Part shown: one piece after another, positions 1 to 6,575 of the stretch
Position numbering within the stretch: the stretch's first letter is position 1
Layout of the letters: each line of letters begins with the position of its first letter
Origin: Polaribacter cellanae
GTDB lineage: Bacteria; Bacteroidota; Bacteroidia; Flavobacteriales; Flavobacteriaceae
Length of the DNA stretch: 64,000 bases
Assembly: GCF_017569185.1 (NCBI RefSeq)
Contig: NZ_CP071869.1
Coordinates: 1,850,001-1,914,000, forward strand
Reading direction: 5' to 3'
The notes under the pieces: generated by a model
The model's database searches: none
What the model saw: the letters and a program-made list of their open reading frames with translations, nothing else
Told to the model about the DNA's origin: nothing
Translations under genes and position numbers: made by a program

Positions 1-625
1 CATTTTACTAAATCCTTGATAACGTTTTTTCCACTTGATATATTTACTTCTAATCATTTTAACCCCTAATATAGAGCAGGTTTTACGTAATTGATTGTAC
101 AACCAATGAACCGACTCCCAAAGTAATTTTTGGATGCTAGGGTAACGAACTTCACTTTCATAACAAGTAGCATCCATTACAATTTGATTGGGGTTTTCAA
201 TTTCGTTTTTCCAAGAGTTGAATAGAATTTTTTCTATGGAATTAATATCGAGTTTCTCTGCTAATTCACAACGTATTTGGCTCACTATTTTATAGTTTGT
301 TAAGCGTTCAAAACCTAGTTCTATATCACAGAAAAATTGATAGTCTAAATTCGAGTTTAGTTGCTCAATCAATTTTCTATCTGAACAATTAGCATAATGT
401 TTTAAAAACATTAAACCTAGTCTTCCTTTAGGACTAAAAAGATAGTTTCTCCCTTTTGATTGTTCAGAAATACCAAAAGAGCTAACTAAATCATTCCAAG
501 GAATTGCAGAGTAGATTTTACCTAAATCTCCCTCTAAAAATCGCGCATAATGAGCATCATAATTCTCGCTGAGGGGAAAAAATTGAAATGCGGTGTTGCA
601 TTTCAGAAATTCTTCGTACTTTCAT
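1..625 (-). CDS. IS5/IS1182-like DDE transposase, partial (runs off left edge)
   Basis: Reading leftwards, a continuous frame of about 207 codons runs off the window edge. It contains the N-terminal transposase helical domain (GDLGKIYSAIPW, then SPKGRLGLMFLKHYANCSDR) and the segment around the first catalytic acidic residue (IVMDATCYESEVRYP), typical of IS5/IS1182-type transposases. The expected beginning MKYEEFLKCN is out of frame with the only nearby ATG (625-623): one extra A after ATGAA shifts codon 2. The copy may therefore be frameshifted, use another start, or carry a sequencing error. The C-terminal half and the left inverted repeat are outside the window, so the exact IS family is uncertain. 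Confidence 0.7.
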
Positions 626-639
626 AATTATCGAAATTA

Positions 640-679
640 AAACCCCGTTTTTTGCCTATATTGGCCATTTTCGGGGTTT
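640..679. repeat. Inverted repeat beside the transposase start
   Basis: AAACCCCG (640-647) and CGGGGTTT (672-679) are perfect inverted arms around a 24-nt loop. It could be the IS end or a hairpin that blocks read-through into the transposase. I cannot choose between these because the other IS end is not visible. Confidence 0.4.
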
Positions 680-696
680 ATTATAGCTACAAAATA

Positions 697-730
697 CAAC
701 AAATCCCTCGTAAAAACAAGGGATGCGTTG
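697..730 (-). terminator. Putative terminator downstream of pth
   Basis: Read on the minus strand, an ATCCCT/AGGGAT stem is extended by outer CAAC/GTTG pairs and followed by a T-rich stretch. It lies about 15 bp after the pth stop codon, which fits an intrinsic terminator. Confidence 0.5.
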
Positions 731-744
731 TTTTATGAAAGCGC

Positions 745-1374
745 CTATTTTCCGTTAAAAGTATTCATAGTGTTTGCCAAACCTGCTGTTCCAAAAGAGG
801 TAATAACTTTTGCTGAAGTTGGTAAACGCTCAATCAATTGGCTGGTTTCTTCTTTATTCCATTCGCCTAAGACATAATCTACTTGTTTTCCTCTGGAATA
901 ATTTCCACCAACTCCAAAACGAAAACGAGCATATTGTTGGGTGTTTAATTTTTCTTGAATGTCTTTAAGCCCATTATGTCCGCCAGCAGAACCTTTTGCT
1001 TTTACACGAATGGTACCAAAATCGATATTTACATCGTCTGTAATTATTAAGATGTTTTCAATGGAAATTTTTTCTTGTTGCATCCAATATTTTACGGCTT
1101 TTCCACTTAAATTCATAAATGTACTTGGCTTTAATAGAACGAAAGTTCTTCCTTTAAAACGGAAATTAGCAATATCGCCTAACTTCCCTGTCTCGAATGT
1201 TACATTGTGTTCTTCTGCAACTTCATCCAAAATTTTAAACCCAATATTATGGCGCGTATTTGTGTACTTCTCTCCTATATTTCCTAAACCGACAATTAAA
1301 AACTTTTTCATTAATGCTTCTTTAATTTCGGTTTTTATACCGAAAAGATTTTTAAAAAATGATATCACATTCAT
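745..1374 (-). CDS. pth: Peptidyl-tRNA hydrolase
   Basis: Hydrolyses the ester bond of peptidyl-tRNAs released prematurely from ribosomes and so recycles tRNA in the cytoplasm. The fold signature is clear: FLIVGLGNIG with the substrate-binding Asn, NTRHNIGF with the catalytic His, STFMNLSG with the second conserved Asn, ITDDVNIDFG with the catalytic Asp, and GSAGGHNGLK. The reading gives 209 aa. The 21 residues before MKKFLIVG are not part of the core enzyme; they may be the N-terminal extension I recall from flavobacterial Pth, otherwise translation starts at 1311. It lies downstream of rplY and prs on the same strand but behind a terminator, so it is probably expressed separately. Confidence 0.93.
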   Translation of the reverse strand: MNVISFFKNLFGIKTEIKEALMKKFLIVGLGNIGEKYTNTRHNIGFKILDEVAEEHNVTFETGKLGDIANFRFKGRTFVLLKPSTFMNLSGKAVKYWMQQEKISIENILIITDDVNIDFGTIRVKAKGSAGGHNGLKDIQEKLNTQQYARFRFGVGGNYSRGKQVDYVLGEWNKEETSQLIERLPTSAKVITSFGTAGLANTMNTFNGK

Positions 1375-1387
1375 TTTTCAAAAATAA

Positions 1388-1699
1388 GAAGAAATAAATA
1401 ATGATTTAAGGAGTGAACCCTTGAAAATTAAAAGATTCTTAATTTCCTGCAAGGTTCTAAAAACCTTTTGGGTATCTCTTTCTATAATAACAATTTTACA
1501 CCTACAAGGTTAAAAAAAAGACCTTGCAGGAATTCTGAAAGATTCCAGTAGGTTATTTTTTTAACCTACAATTAAGCTAAACTTACAATATATCTTGAGA
1601 TAAATTTATCAGACCCTGAAACAAGTTCAGGGTAACTAAAAAGCGCTACAACCCTAAAGTTTTGGGAGTAGCGCTTTTATAATATTTGTTTAAACTAAA
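1388..1699. repeat. Intergenic region with inverted repeat (pth-rplY)
   Basis: No gene is visible in this 312-bp stretch. It holds a perfect 12-bp inverted pair, TTCCTGCAAGGT (1444-1455) and ACCTTGCAGGAA (1521-1532), with a related CCTACAAGGTT at 1501-1511. This resembles a small dispersed intergenic repeat. The rplY terminator lies at its right end. Confidence 0.45.
1640..1678 (-). terminator. Intrinsic terminator of the prs-rplY unit
   Basis: On the minus strand, AAAAGCGCTAC pairs with GTAGCGCTTTTT around an 18-nt loop. It ends in a T-run and sits about 20 bp beyond the rplY stop. Confidence 0.75.
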
Positions 1700-2314
1700 C
1701 TATTCAGCAGCTGCTTCTGGTGTAGCTTCTTCTGTTGTTTCGTCTTCATCTTCGTCTTCAATACTTGTTGCATTACGAGAAGTTCTAACTTGTACAACCA
1801 CAGTATTATCTGGGTGCATAAACGTATAATCGTCGTTAAATAATGATGTTATCGTTAACTTATTTCCAATTTTTAATTTAGAAATGTCTGCATTTACATA
1901 ATCTGGTAAATTAGCAGGTAATGCTTTAATTTTTAGTTTACGATTTGTAAAACGTAAAGAACCTCCATTTAAAACTCCTGGAGAAGTTCCTACTAATTTT
2001 ACAGGAATGTTCATTGTAACTTCTTTATCATCAAATAACTGATAAAAATCTACATGTAAAATTTTATCTGTTACTGGGTGAAATTGAATGTCTTGCAAAA
2101 TTGCAGATATTTTTTCTCCATCAACATTAATTGTAGCAGTATATACGTTTGGAGTGTATACCAACTTTTTAAATGCTAATTCTTCTGCTGAAAAATGCAC
2201 TGGCTTATCTCCTCCGTAAATAACGCAAGGAACCATACCAGCATTACGTAAGGCTTTGGTAGCTACCTTGCCCACGCTTTCTCTTTTTGATCCTTTAATT
2301 GTAATTGATTTCAT
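1700..2314 (-). CDS. rplY: 50S ribosomal protein L25/general stress protein Ctc
   Basis: Binds 5S rRNA in the large ribosomal subunit. The N-terminal domain (about 1-90) shows the L25 pattern ([46 protein letters not shown]). The C-terminal TL5/Ctc-type beta domain follows (VPVKLVG-like segment, [22 protein letters not shown]). A tail of Glu, Asp, Thr and Ala ends the 204-aa protein, as is usual for the long Ctc form. It follows prs with a 62-bp gap on the same strand, the common Bacteroidota arrangement prs-rplY, and ends at a clear terminator. Confidence 0.95.
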   Translation of the reverse strand: MKSITIKGSKRESVGKVATKALRNAGMVPCVIYGGDKPVHFSAEELAFKKLVYTPNVYTATINVDGEKISAILQDIQFHPVTDKILHVDFYQLFDDKEVTMNIPVKLVGTSPGVLNGGSLRFTNRKLKIKALPANLPDYVNADISKLKIGNKLTITSLFNDDYTFMHPDNTVVVQVRTSRNATSIEDEDEDETTEEATPEAAAE

Positions 2315-2376
2315 TACTATTTGTTTAAATTAATTTACCCTTTTTGCTTTCATTTTGAAAGATTTCTTAGGGATTT

Positions 2377-3318
2377 TTACATTAAAAATTGTCCACTAAT
2401 TGAAGTATTGTCTTGCACTTTGTGCATAACATCTGCAAATAATGGCGCGCAAGATACAACTTTTATTTTAGAAGTTTCTTTCTTTAATGGAATTGTATCT
2501 GAAACTATTAATTCTGTTAATCCTGAGTTTTCTATTTTTTCGTAAGCGCCTCCAGAAAGTATAGGATGTGTACAAATTGCACGAACACTTAAAGCGCCTC
2601 TTTCTATCATTAAATTGGCTGCGTGTGCTAAGGTTCCTCCAGTGTCTATCATATCGTCTACCAAAATAACATTTTTACCTTTTACATCTCCAATTAATTC
2701 CATATGAGAAATTACATTGGCTTTTTTACGTTGTTTGTAACAAATTACAACATCGCTATGTAAGTGCTTAGAATATGCATACGCTCTTTTTGAACCTCCC
2801 ATATCTGGAGATGCAATTGTAAGGTTCTCCAGTTTTAAACTTTTAATATAAGGCATAAAAATAGTAGATGCGAATAAGTGGTCTACTGGCTTTTCGAAAA
2901 AACCTTGTATTTGATCTGCGTGTAAATCCATCGTCATAATTCTGGTAGCTCCTGCAGATTGTAATAAATTGGCTACTAATTTTGCTCCAATTGCAACTCT
3001 TGGCTGATCTTTTCTATCTTGTCTTGCCCAACCAAAATAGGGCATAACTGCTGTAATGTGTCTTGCTGATGCTCTTTTTGCGGCATCTAACATTAATAAC
3101 ATTTCCATTAAATTGTCTGCATTTGGAAACGTAGATCCTATAATAAAAACGCGCCTTCCTCTTACAGATTCTTCGAAAGCTGGCTGAAATTCTCCATCGC
3201 TAAACTTGGTTGTTTTAACTTTTCCTAGAGTTGTGTTGTATTCTTTTGCAATTTTTTCTGCTAATGTTACGCTCTGTGAGCATGCAAATAATTTTGGCGC
3301 AAGTTGATTTGTAGGCAT
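2377..3318 (-). CDS. prs: Ribose-phosphate pyrophosphokinase
   Basis: Makes PRPP from ribose 5-phosphate and ATP for nucleotide, histidine, tryptophan and NAD synthesis. The 313-aa protein has the usual length. Diagnostic segments are the N-terminal KFSDGEFQ, the ATP/Mg region with GWARQDRK, the PRPP synthase signature TMDLHADQIQGFF, and the ribose-phosphate binding loop VILVDDMIDTGGT. The start MPTNQLAPKLF follows a Bacteroidota-type promoter. It is the first gene of the prs-rplY unit. Confidence 0.97.
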   Translation of the reverse strand: MPTNQLAPKLFACSQSVTLAEKIAKEYNTTLGKVKTTKFSDGEFQPAFEESVRGRRVFIIGSTFPNADNLMEMLLMLDAAKRASARHITAVMPYFGWARQDRKDQPRVAIGAKLVANLLQSAGATRIMTMDLHADQIQGFFEKPVDHLFASTIFMPYIKSLKLENLTIASPDMGGSKRAYAYSKHLHSDVVICYKQRKKANVISHMELIGDVKGKNVILVDDMIDTGGTLAHAANLMIERGALSVRAICTHPILSGGAYEKIENSGLTELIVSDTIPLKKETSKIKVVSCAPLFADVMHKVQDNTSISGQFLM

Positions 3319-3355
3319 TTAGTGATGGTTTTTTTGTTGTGTTGTTGTAAGTGAA

Positions 3356-3363
3356 CAAAAGTA
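3356..3363 (-). promoter_or_regulatory. Putative -7 box of the prs promoter
   Basis: On the minus strand the octamer TACTTTTG matches the Bacteroidota -7 consensus TAnnTTTG, about 38 bp before the prs start codon. I see no good TTG at the -33 position, so this is only probable. Confidence 0.4.
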
Positions 3364-3480
3364 GAAATTATTTATTGACTTTGAAATTAATTTTTTGACT
3401 TTAAAATAAAATATTTTAATACATTTGTACTCGCTTAAAATTGGTTCAAAGTTCAAAGTTTAAGTGAAAATTCTAAAATT

Positions 3481-3524
3481 GCTCAAGTGGCGGAATTGGT
3501 AGACGCGCTGGATTCAAAATCCAG
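3481..3524 (+). pseudogene. 5' half of a tRNA-Leu(CAA) gene interrupted by the ICE
   Basis: It begins with acceptor strand GCTCAAG, then the D arm (GGCGGAATTGGTAGACGC) and a full anticodon arm CTGGATTCAAAATCCAG with CAA in the loop. After position 3524 the sequence (ATTTGAAATTTAAT) no longer continues a tRNA. The missing variable arm, T arm and matching acceptor strand CTTGAGT are found at 44151-44188. Joining 3481-3524 to 44151-44188 gives a complete 82-nt class II tRNA with all acceptor positions paired (one G-U). This is the bacterial half of the insertion target. Confidence 0.9.
3506..3524 (+). other. attL core (left ICE junction)
   Basis: The 19-bp sequence CGCTGGATTCAAAATCCAG occurs here and again at 44132-44150 in the same orientation. 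It covers the anticodon stem-loop of the target tRNA-Leu. Flanks match across the two copies only on the tRNA side, as expected for a tyrosine-recombinase core site. Confidence 0.85.
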
Positions 3525-3538
3525 ATTTGAAATTTAAT

Positions 3539-3620
3539 GCCTCGGTGGCGGAATTGGTAGACGCGCCGGATTCAAAATCCGGTACTGCAAGGTGTGTGGG
3601 TTCGATTCCCACCCGAGGTA
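3539..3620 (+). tRNA. tRNA-Leu(CAA), complete, carried just inside the ICE left end
   Basis: Complete 82-nt class II tRNA. Acceptor GCCTCGG pairs with CCGAGGT (one G-U), the D loop is AATTGGTAGA, anticodon stem CCGGA/TCCGG holds loop TTCAAAA (anticodon CAA, reads UUG), the T arm is GTGGGTTCGATTCCCAC, and the discriminator is A at 3620. CCA is not encoded. It lies 14 bp after the attL core, so by the att reconstruction it belongs to the ICE, not to a chromosomal tRNA array. Its 5' half is nearly identical to the broken target tRNA, while its acceptor stem and variable arm differ. It probably replaces the tRNA destroyed by integration (inference). Confidence 0.93.
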
Positions 3621-3623
3621 CGA

Positions 3624-3654
3624 AAAAGCTTAGATGAAAATCTAGGCTTTTTTT
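3624..3654 (+). terminator. Terminator after the ICE-borne tRNA-Leu
   Basis: AGCTTAGAT and ATCTAGGCT pair around a GAAA loop (one bulged or mismatched base) and are followed by seven T residues, 4 bp after the tRNA end. Confidence 0.75.
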
Positions 3655-3661
3655 ATGCTTA

Positions 3662-3684
3662 GGTACAACATAGGTACAACATTT
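3662..3684. repeat. Left copy of the terminal tandem GGTACAACAT motif
   Basis: Two head-to-tail copies of GGTACAACAT separated by one A, then TT. A 23-bp identical copy in the same orientation lies at 44014-44036 near the right end. Position near both att sites suggests arm-type binding sites for the integrase or its directionality factor (inference). Confidence 0.6.
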
Positions 3685-3760
3685 TAGCATTTTATATAGG
3701 TAGGTATTACTTGCTATAAATTGATATCACTTGATACTAAACCTCATTTGAACTTAGATT

Positions 3761-4435
3761 TTATACCGAGATACTCTCAGTTTTAAGGCTGTTTTCCCTA
3801 AATAAAGCTAAATCACGTTCTAACCGGTATAGACCATATGCGCGCAAACTATAAACTTTCTTACGGCAACACTTCTTATATTTTGGACCACCACATAGCG
3901 GACATTGCTTATTCGGTTGATGCTTGATTCCGGAAATGGTTATTTCAAGCAGCGCAATAATGTCTTCATAATCTTTAAGACCATATTCTTCCCGATAAAA
4001 TTGAGCAATACCTTTAAAGTGATGTTCGTACTCGCCATTGGCGTACTTGTCATTTGCTACTTTGTAGTGATAATTAGCGAAAAAGGGATATATGACCTCT
4101 CTATAGAAATCTTCAAAAACGATTCCTCGTTTTTTTAATTTTAGTAGTTTATGGGGTATATTCAGGCAGCATTCGCCTTCTTTTGAAATATGGAAATCCC
4201 AATCCCTTTCAATTATTTCTGTCTTCTCAATTACGATTGGTATGGTGTACGGGTAGTTTTTCTCATTGACTAAAATGAGTATTTCAAACTGCCCCCAGAG
4301 TTTATCATTTCTGTCGAGTACACTTATTTTACCCTCAAGAGCTAAATACCCGGTTTTAGGACTTTCAACTTTCTCAAATGAAAAATATTTGTTTAGAAAG
4401 CCATCAACATCTTTCTTTAATGCATTTTTAGCCAT
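3761..4435 (-). CDS. E2-like (UBC-fold) protein with C-terminal SEC-C-like zinc motif
   Basis: A 224-aa protein. Residues about 1-130 fit the prokaryotic E2/UBC pattern: a beta meander, YPYTIPIVIE (61-70), then HISKEGECCLNIP (82-94), where Cys89 or Cys90 would be the thioester cysteine. The C-terminus holds CPLCGGPKYKKCC (178-190), very like the SEC-C zinc-binding motif. It is the last gene of a three-gene minus-strand operon and overlaps the cyclase gene by 8 bp (ATGGCTAA). E2-like enzymes are known partners of CD-NTases in type II CBASS, where they conjugate the C-terminal glycine of the cyclase. By analogy this protein may modify the adjacent cyclase, which also ends in Gly. There is no E1 or JAB peptidase nearby. 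The E2 assignment rests on motif pattern only. Confidence 0.65.
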   Translation of the reverse strand: MAKNALKKDVDGFLNKYFSFEKVESPKTGYLALEGKISVLDRNDKLWGQFEILILVNEKNYPYTIPIVIEKTEIIERDWDFHISKEGECCLNIPHKLLKLKKRGIVFEDFYREVIYPFFANYHYKVANDKYANGEYEHHFKGIAQFYREEYGLKDYEDIIALLEITISGIKHQPNKQCPLCGGPKYKKCCRKKVYSLRAYGLYRLERDLALFRENSLKTESISV

Positions 4436-5414
4436 AATTAAAGTAGGGTTTGCTTTTTGAGGCTATTGGGTATAAATCTCTGCTATTTCTACTGGGGTCA
4501 GGTGTAACGTTAATGGTAAGCACTAAAACACCCATATCGTTTTGAACGGCTAGTTTATTGTCAACTAGATATCTTTCCCAATCAAAATTGTATTGGTAGT
4601 ATTTTCGTCCATCCTCATAGTCGTGTATTTCTTTACTTCGCTGCTCAAAATACCTGTCTTTTCTCAGCTGAATGGTTATGTTGTGTCCAACAACTATTCC
4701 GCTGTTTTTGGCATTGCTCTGCATTTTAGGTGCAAGACTTGTGTGAAGGCTACAAGTAGTAACTTCACCTGATTCCCCAATGCCAGAATAGAACCAATCC
4801 ACCTGTTTCGAATGACCTAAATCCAGCCCAGCCCTGGTATGAATATCTTGTATGCCATTTTCCTCAAAAAAGTCCTTTAGGTCATTTTTAACGAAGTATG
4901 ATATCATCGAAAAAGACTTTAGCGCGTCTTCAACTGCTTTAAGCTTTTCGATATTCTTTCCGCCAAAATACACCATTAGGCCATCACCTTGAATACGATG
5001 GACATATCCGCCGCAGAGGTTAACCGCAAACATTGATGCTCTGATGATACTTTCGGTAATCAATCTTACCGTTGCCTTAGTGAAATTATTGAATAGCTTG
5101 GTGCTTTTCTTTACGTCTATAAAACCTGAAATAATCCAATGTTCTTCAACCAAATCAGTACCCTTTAGGTAAGCAAAATCTGGATGGCTTCCTAAGGGTT
5201 GGTAGTCGAAAGTCTCAGGCACACCCATTCCTTTGGCAAACAATTTCATCTCGGATGATAGTTCCCTGCCTGGTAGCTCGTTCCTTAATGATTTAAGGTA
5301 CTCACGATTGCTTTCTAGCGCAGACTCACTAAGCCCAAGAATTCTGTTTGATTTTGTAGGGTCGTTCTCGACCGCTTTTTTAATTACATTTTTGTAGTCT
5401 TCAAATAAGTTCAT
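4428..5414 (-). CDS. Class III nucleotide cyclase, Pycsar PycC-like
   Basis: A 328-aa soluble protein with one class III adenylate/guanylate-cyclase-type domain at about 93-250. Metal-binding acidic residues are visible in SGFIDVKKS (Asp100) and HRIQGDGLMVYF (Asp144); TRAGLDLG (193-200) and GEVTTCSLHTSLAPKMQ (217 on) follow in the order expected of the family. In Pycsar, such cyclases make cCMP or cUMP on phage infection and activate a neighbouring effector. Its gene begins 1 bp after a PycTM-like membrane protein gene and overlaps an E2-like gene by 8 bp. The C-terminus is KPYFNYG: a terminal Gly, unusual and suggestive next to an E2-like gene, although the last codons are constrained by the overlap. 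Base specificity cannot be read with confidence. Confidence 0.75.
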   Translation of the reverse strand: MNLFEDYKNVIKKAVENDPTKSNRILGLSESALESNREYLKSLRNELPGRELSSEMKLFAKGMGVPETFDYQPLGSHPDFAYLKGTDLVEEHWIISGFIDVKKSTKLFNNFTKATVRLITESIIRASMFAVNLCGGYVHRIQGDGLMVYFGGKNIEKLKAVEDALKSFSMISYFVKNDLKDFFEENGIQDIHTRAGLDLGHSKQVDWFYSGIGESGEVTTCSLHTSLAPKMQSNAKNSGIVVGHNITIQLRKDRYFEQRSKEIHDYEDGRKYYQYNFDWERYLVDNKLAVQNDMGVLVLTINVTPDPSRNSRDLYPIASKSKPYFNYG

Positions 5415-5415
5415 T

Positions 5416-5910
5416 TTATGAGGTAATTTTAATTAATATGTAGGTTAAGGGTGCCAATAGCACAAATTGTATGATTAATAGGCCACAAGCCCATTTTAGT
5501 TTTTTGAATTTTGATTTCAGGCCTTTTGAAAGCACATACACTTGGTTTCTCAAATCTTTTTTGTCCCCTTTTTTGCCTTGCTCTTTTGATAAATCAAAAA
5601 ATTCTTGAGCACTTTTTTCCGCAATACTGGCGAAATAGTACAACGACTCTATTTCCGTCTTGGGCGATAAATAAGGCATACTTGCCAATGCCAATAGTAT
5701 TAGGCTGCCCACGCCGAAAGCAATGATGGCAGCCAACAATATCAAGAGCCAAATTTCCTTATCTAGAAGGTCTTGGATTTGGGTTAGCAACGTAATCGAA
5801 CCACCAGTAATAAAGGTGTTGATGGCGATATATACCGCAGTTTTGTTATTCACACTATCGTAATAGTGGTCCAAACGGGTCATTGTGTATTCTAGTCTTT
5901 CTTTTTCCAT
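5416..5910 (-). CDS. PycTM-like (DUF5706-type) membrane effector
   Basis: A 164-aa protein with an amphipathic N-terminal helix (MTRLDHYYDSVNNKTAVYIA, 10-29), membrane segments at about 24-45 and 53-78, a charged cytoplasmic helical segment rich in Lys and Glu (about 84-138), and a third membrane segment at 141-161. The opening 'D-Y-D-x-x-NNK-A' pattern and topology match the Pycsar membrane effector family, which damages the inner membrane when it binds the cyclic pyrimidine messenger. It is the first gene of the operon and is followed immediately by the cyclase. Family assignment is from pattern and context. Confidence 0.65.
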   Translation of the reverse strand: MEKERLEYTMTRLDHYYDSVNNKTAVYIAINTFITGGSITLLTQIQDLLDKEIWLLILLAAIIAFGVGSLILLALASMPYLSPKTEIESLYYFASIAEKSAQEFFDLSKEQGKKGDKKDLRNQVYVLSKGLKSKFKKLKWACGLLIIQFVLLAPLTYILIKITS

Positions 5911-5927
5911 AGCGAAATTTGATTAAT

Positions 5928-5960
5928 AACTAGGCTGATTCCCTAAGAGCCAGCCTAGTT
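5928..5960 (-). promoter_or_regulatory. 10-bp perfect hairpin between the 50-aa ORF and the effector gene
   Basis: AACTAGGCTG (5928-5937) and CAGCCTAGTT (5951-5960) pair perfectly around 13 nt. It begins 2 bp after the stop of the 50-aa ORF and ends 18 bp before the effector ATG. No strong T-run follows, so it may be a weak terminator, attenuator or mRNA-stability element rather than a full terminator. Confidence 0.5.
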
Positions 5961-5962
5961 GT

Positions 5963-6115
5963 TTACCTGATAGCTTTTGCAATGGCCGAAACAGCCGCAA
6001 CAAATGTTACCACAGTAAGAATTGTGGAAATAACTCTTGCGTTATCCCCTTTTAAATGAAGACAAGTGTCTTTCTCGCAAAGACTCAACTTGTCATTTTG
6101 AAATGAATAATTCAT
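5963..6115 (-). CDS. 50-aa putative single-pass membrane protein
   Basis: ATG at 6115 opens a 51-codon frame ending TAA. The N-terminal half is polar with two Cys residues (LSLCEKDTCLHLKGDNAR), and residues about 29-46 form one hydrophobic segment (VISTILTVVTFVAAVSAIA) before a short basic end. I do not recognise a family. It lies directly upstream of the Pycsar-like operon on the same strand, separated by a hairpin, and could be an accessory gene. Small size leaves real doubt that it is translated. Confidence 0.45.
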   Translation of the reverse strand: MNYSFQNDKLSLCEKDTCLHLKGDNARVISTILTVVTFVAAVSAIAKAIR

Positions 6116-6167
6116 ACTCAAAATTTAAATTAGCCCAAGTTCACAGCATTTGGGTTTCGCTGAAGTG

Positions 6168-6344
6168 CTACTTACTTTTATCAGTAACGCCTTTGAATTT
6201 TCCGCCGCTGGTCTTTACATCCATAAATCTTCCAGAGTTGGAATCTCGTTTAACGTAAAGCCCAGTTTTTGGGTTTAGAACTTGGGAACGGTTTTTAACT
6301 GCCCCTTTTCTTGCATTGTCGCCATACGGCTTGTTCTTTGCCAT
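6168..6344 (-). CDS. 58-aa basic conserved-looking protein
   Basis: The preferred start MAKNKPYGDNARKG (6344) gives 58 residues rich in Lys, Gly and Asn; an in-frame ATG 27 bp upstream also exists. The pattern K-G-A-V-K-N-R-S-Q-V-x-N-P-K-T followed by VKRDSNSGRFMD is like small proteins I recall from many bacterial accessory regions, with no known function. It is co-oriented with the 50-aa ORF and the Pycsar-like genes downstream. No membrane segment or catalytic motif is visible. Confidence 0.6.
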   Translation of the reverse strand: MAKNKPYGDNARKGAVKNRSQVLNPKTGLYVKRDSNSGRFMDVKTSGGKFKGVTDKSK

Positions 6345-6444
6345 AACAAATTGATTTAAAAAATTATACAAATAGTGCGTGCCACCAATTGGTAGCTGAC
6401 TATTACTTACTCTAAAAGGAAAGGGAGGATTGTGTGCGGAAGAC

Positions 6445-6474
6445 TTGTAAATACCAAAATAAACGGTATATTTG
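6445..6474 (+). promoter_or_regulatory. Strong Bacteroidota-type promoter on the plus strand
   Basis: TTG at 6445-6447, exactly 19 bp, then TATATTTG at 6467-6474 matches the -33/-7 consensus (TTG, TAnnTTTG). There is no plus-strand protein gene downstream; the next signal is a terminator hairpin at 6536-6566. Confidence 0.55.
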
Positions 6475-6479
6475 TGTCG

Positions 6480-6567
6480 CTTAAAACAAAGTCTTTACAG
6501 ATAATATTCCAATCTTATCTTAAAGTAAATAATAGAGCTGGTATCACATAGATATCAGCTTTTTTTA
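6480..6567 (+). ncRNA. Candidate small RNA of about 85 nt
   Basis: It is bounded by the promoter above (start expected near 6480) and an intrinsic terminator: AGCTGGTATC (6536-6545) pairs with GATATCAGCT (6551-6560) around ACATA, and seven T residues follow from 6560. No start codon with a useful reading frame lies between. The 3' end is convergent with the PIN-like gene (stop at 6576), so the RNA could act near that mRNA. I cannot assign it to a known family. Confidence 0.4.
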
Positions 6568-6575
6568 TAGTGCTT

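Noticed and set aside
3481..3620. Two tandem chromosomal tRNA-Leu genes
   Set aside because: The first is only a 5' half, and its 3' half with a perfectly matching acceptor strand is 40.6 kb away, so this is an insertion junction rather than a tRNA pair.
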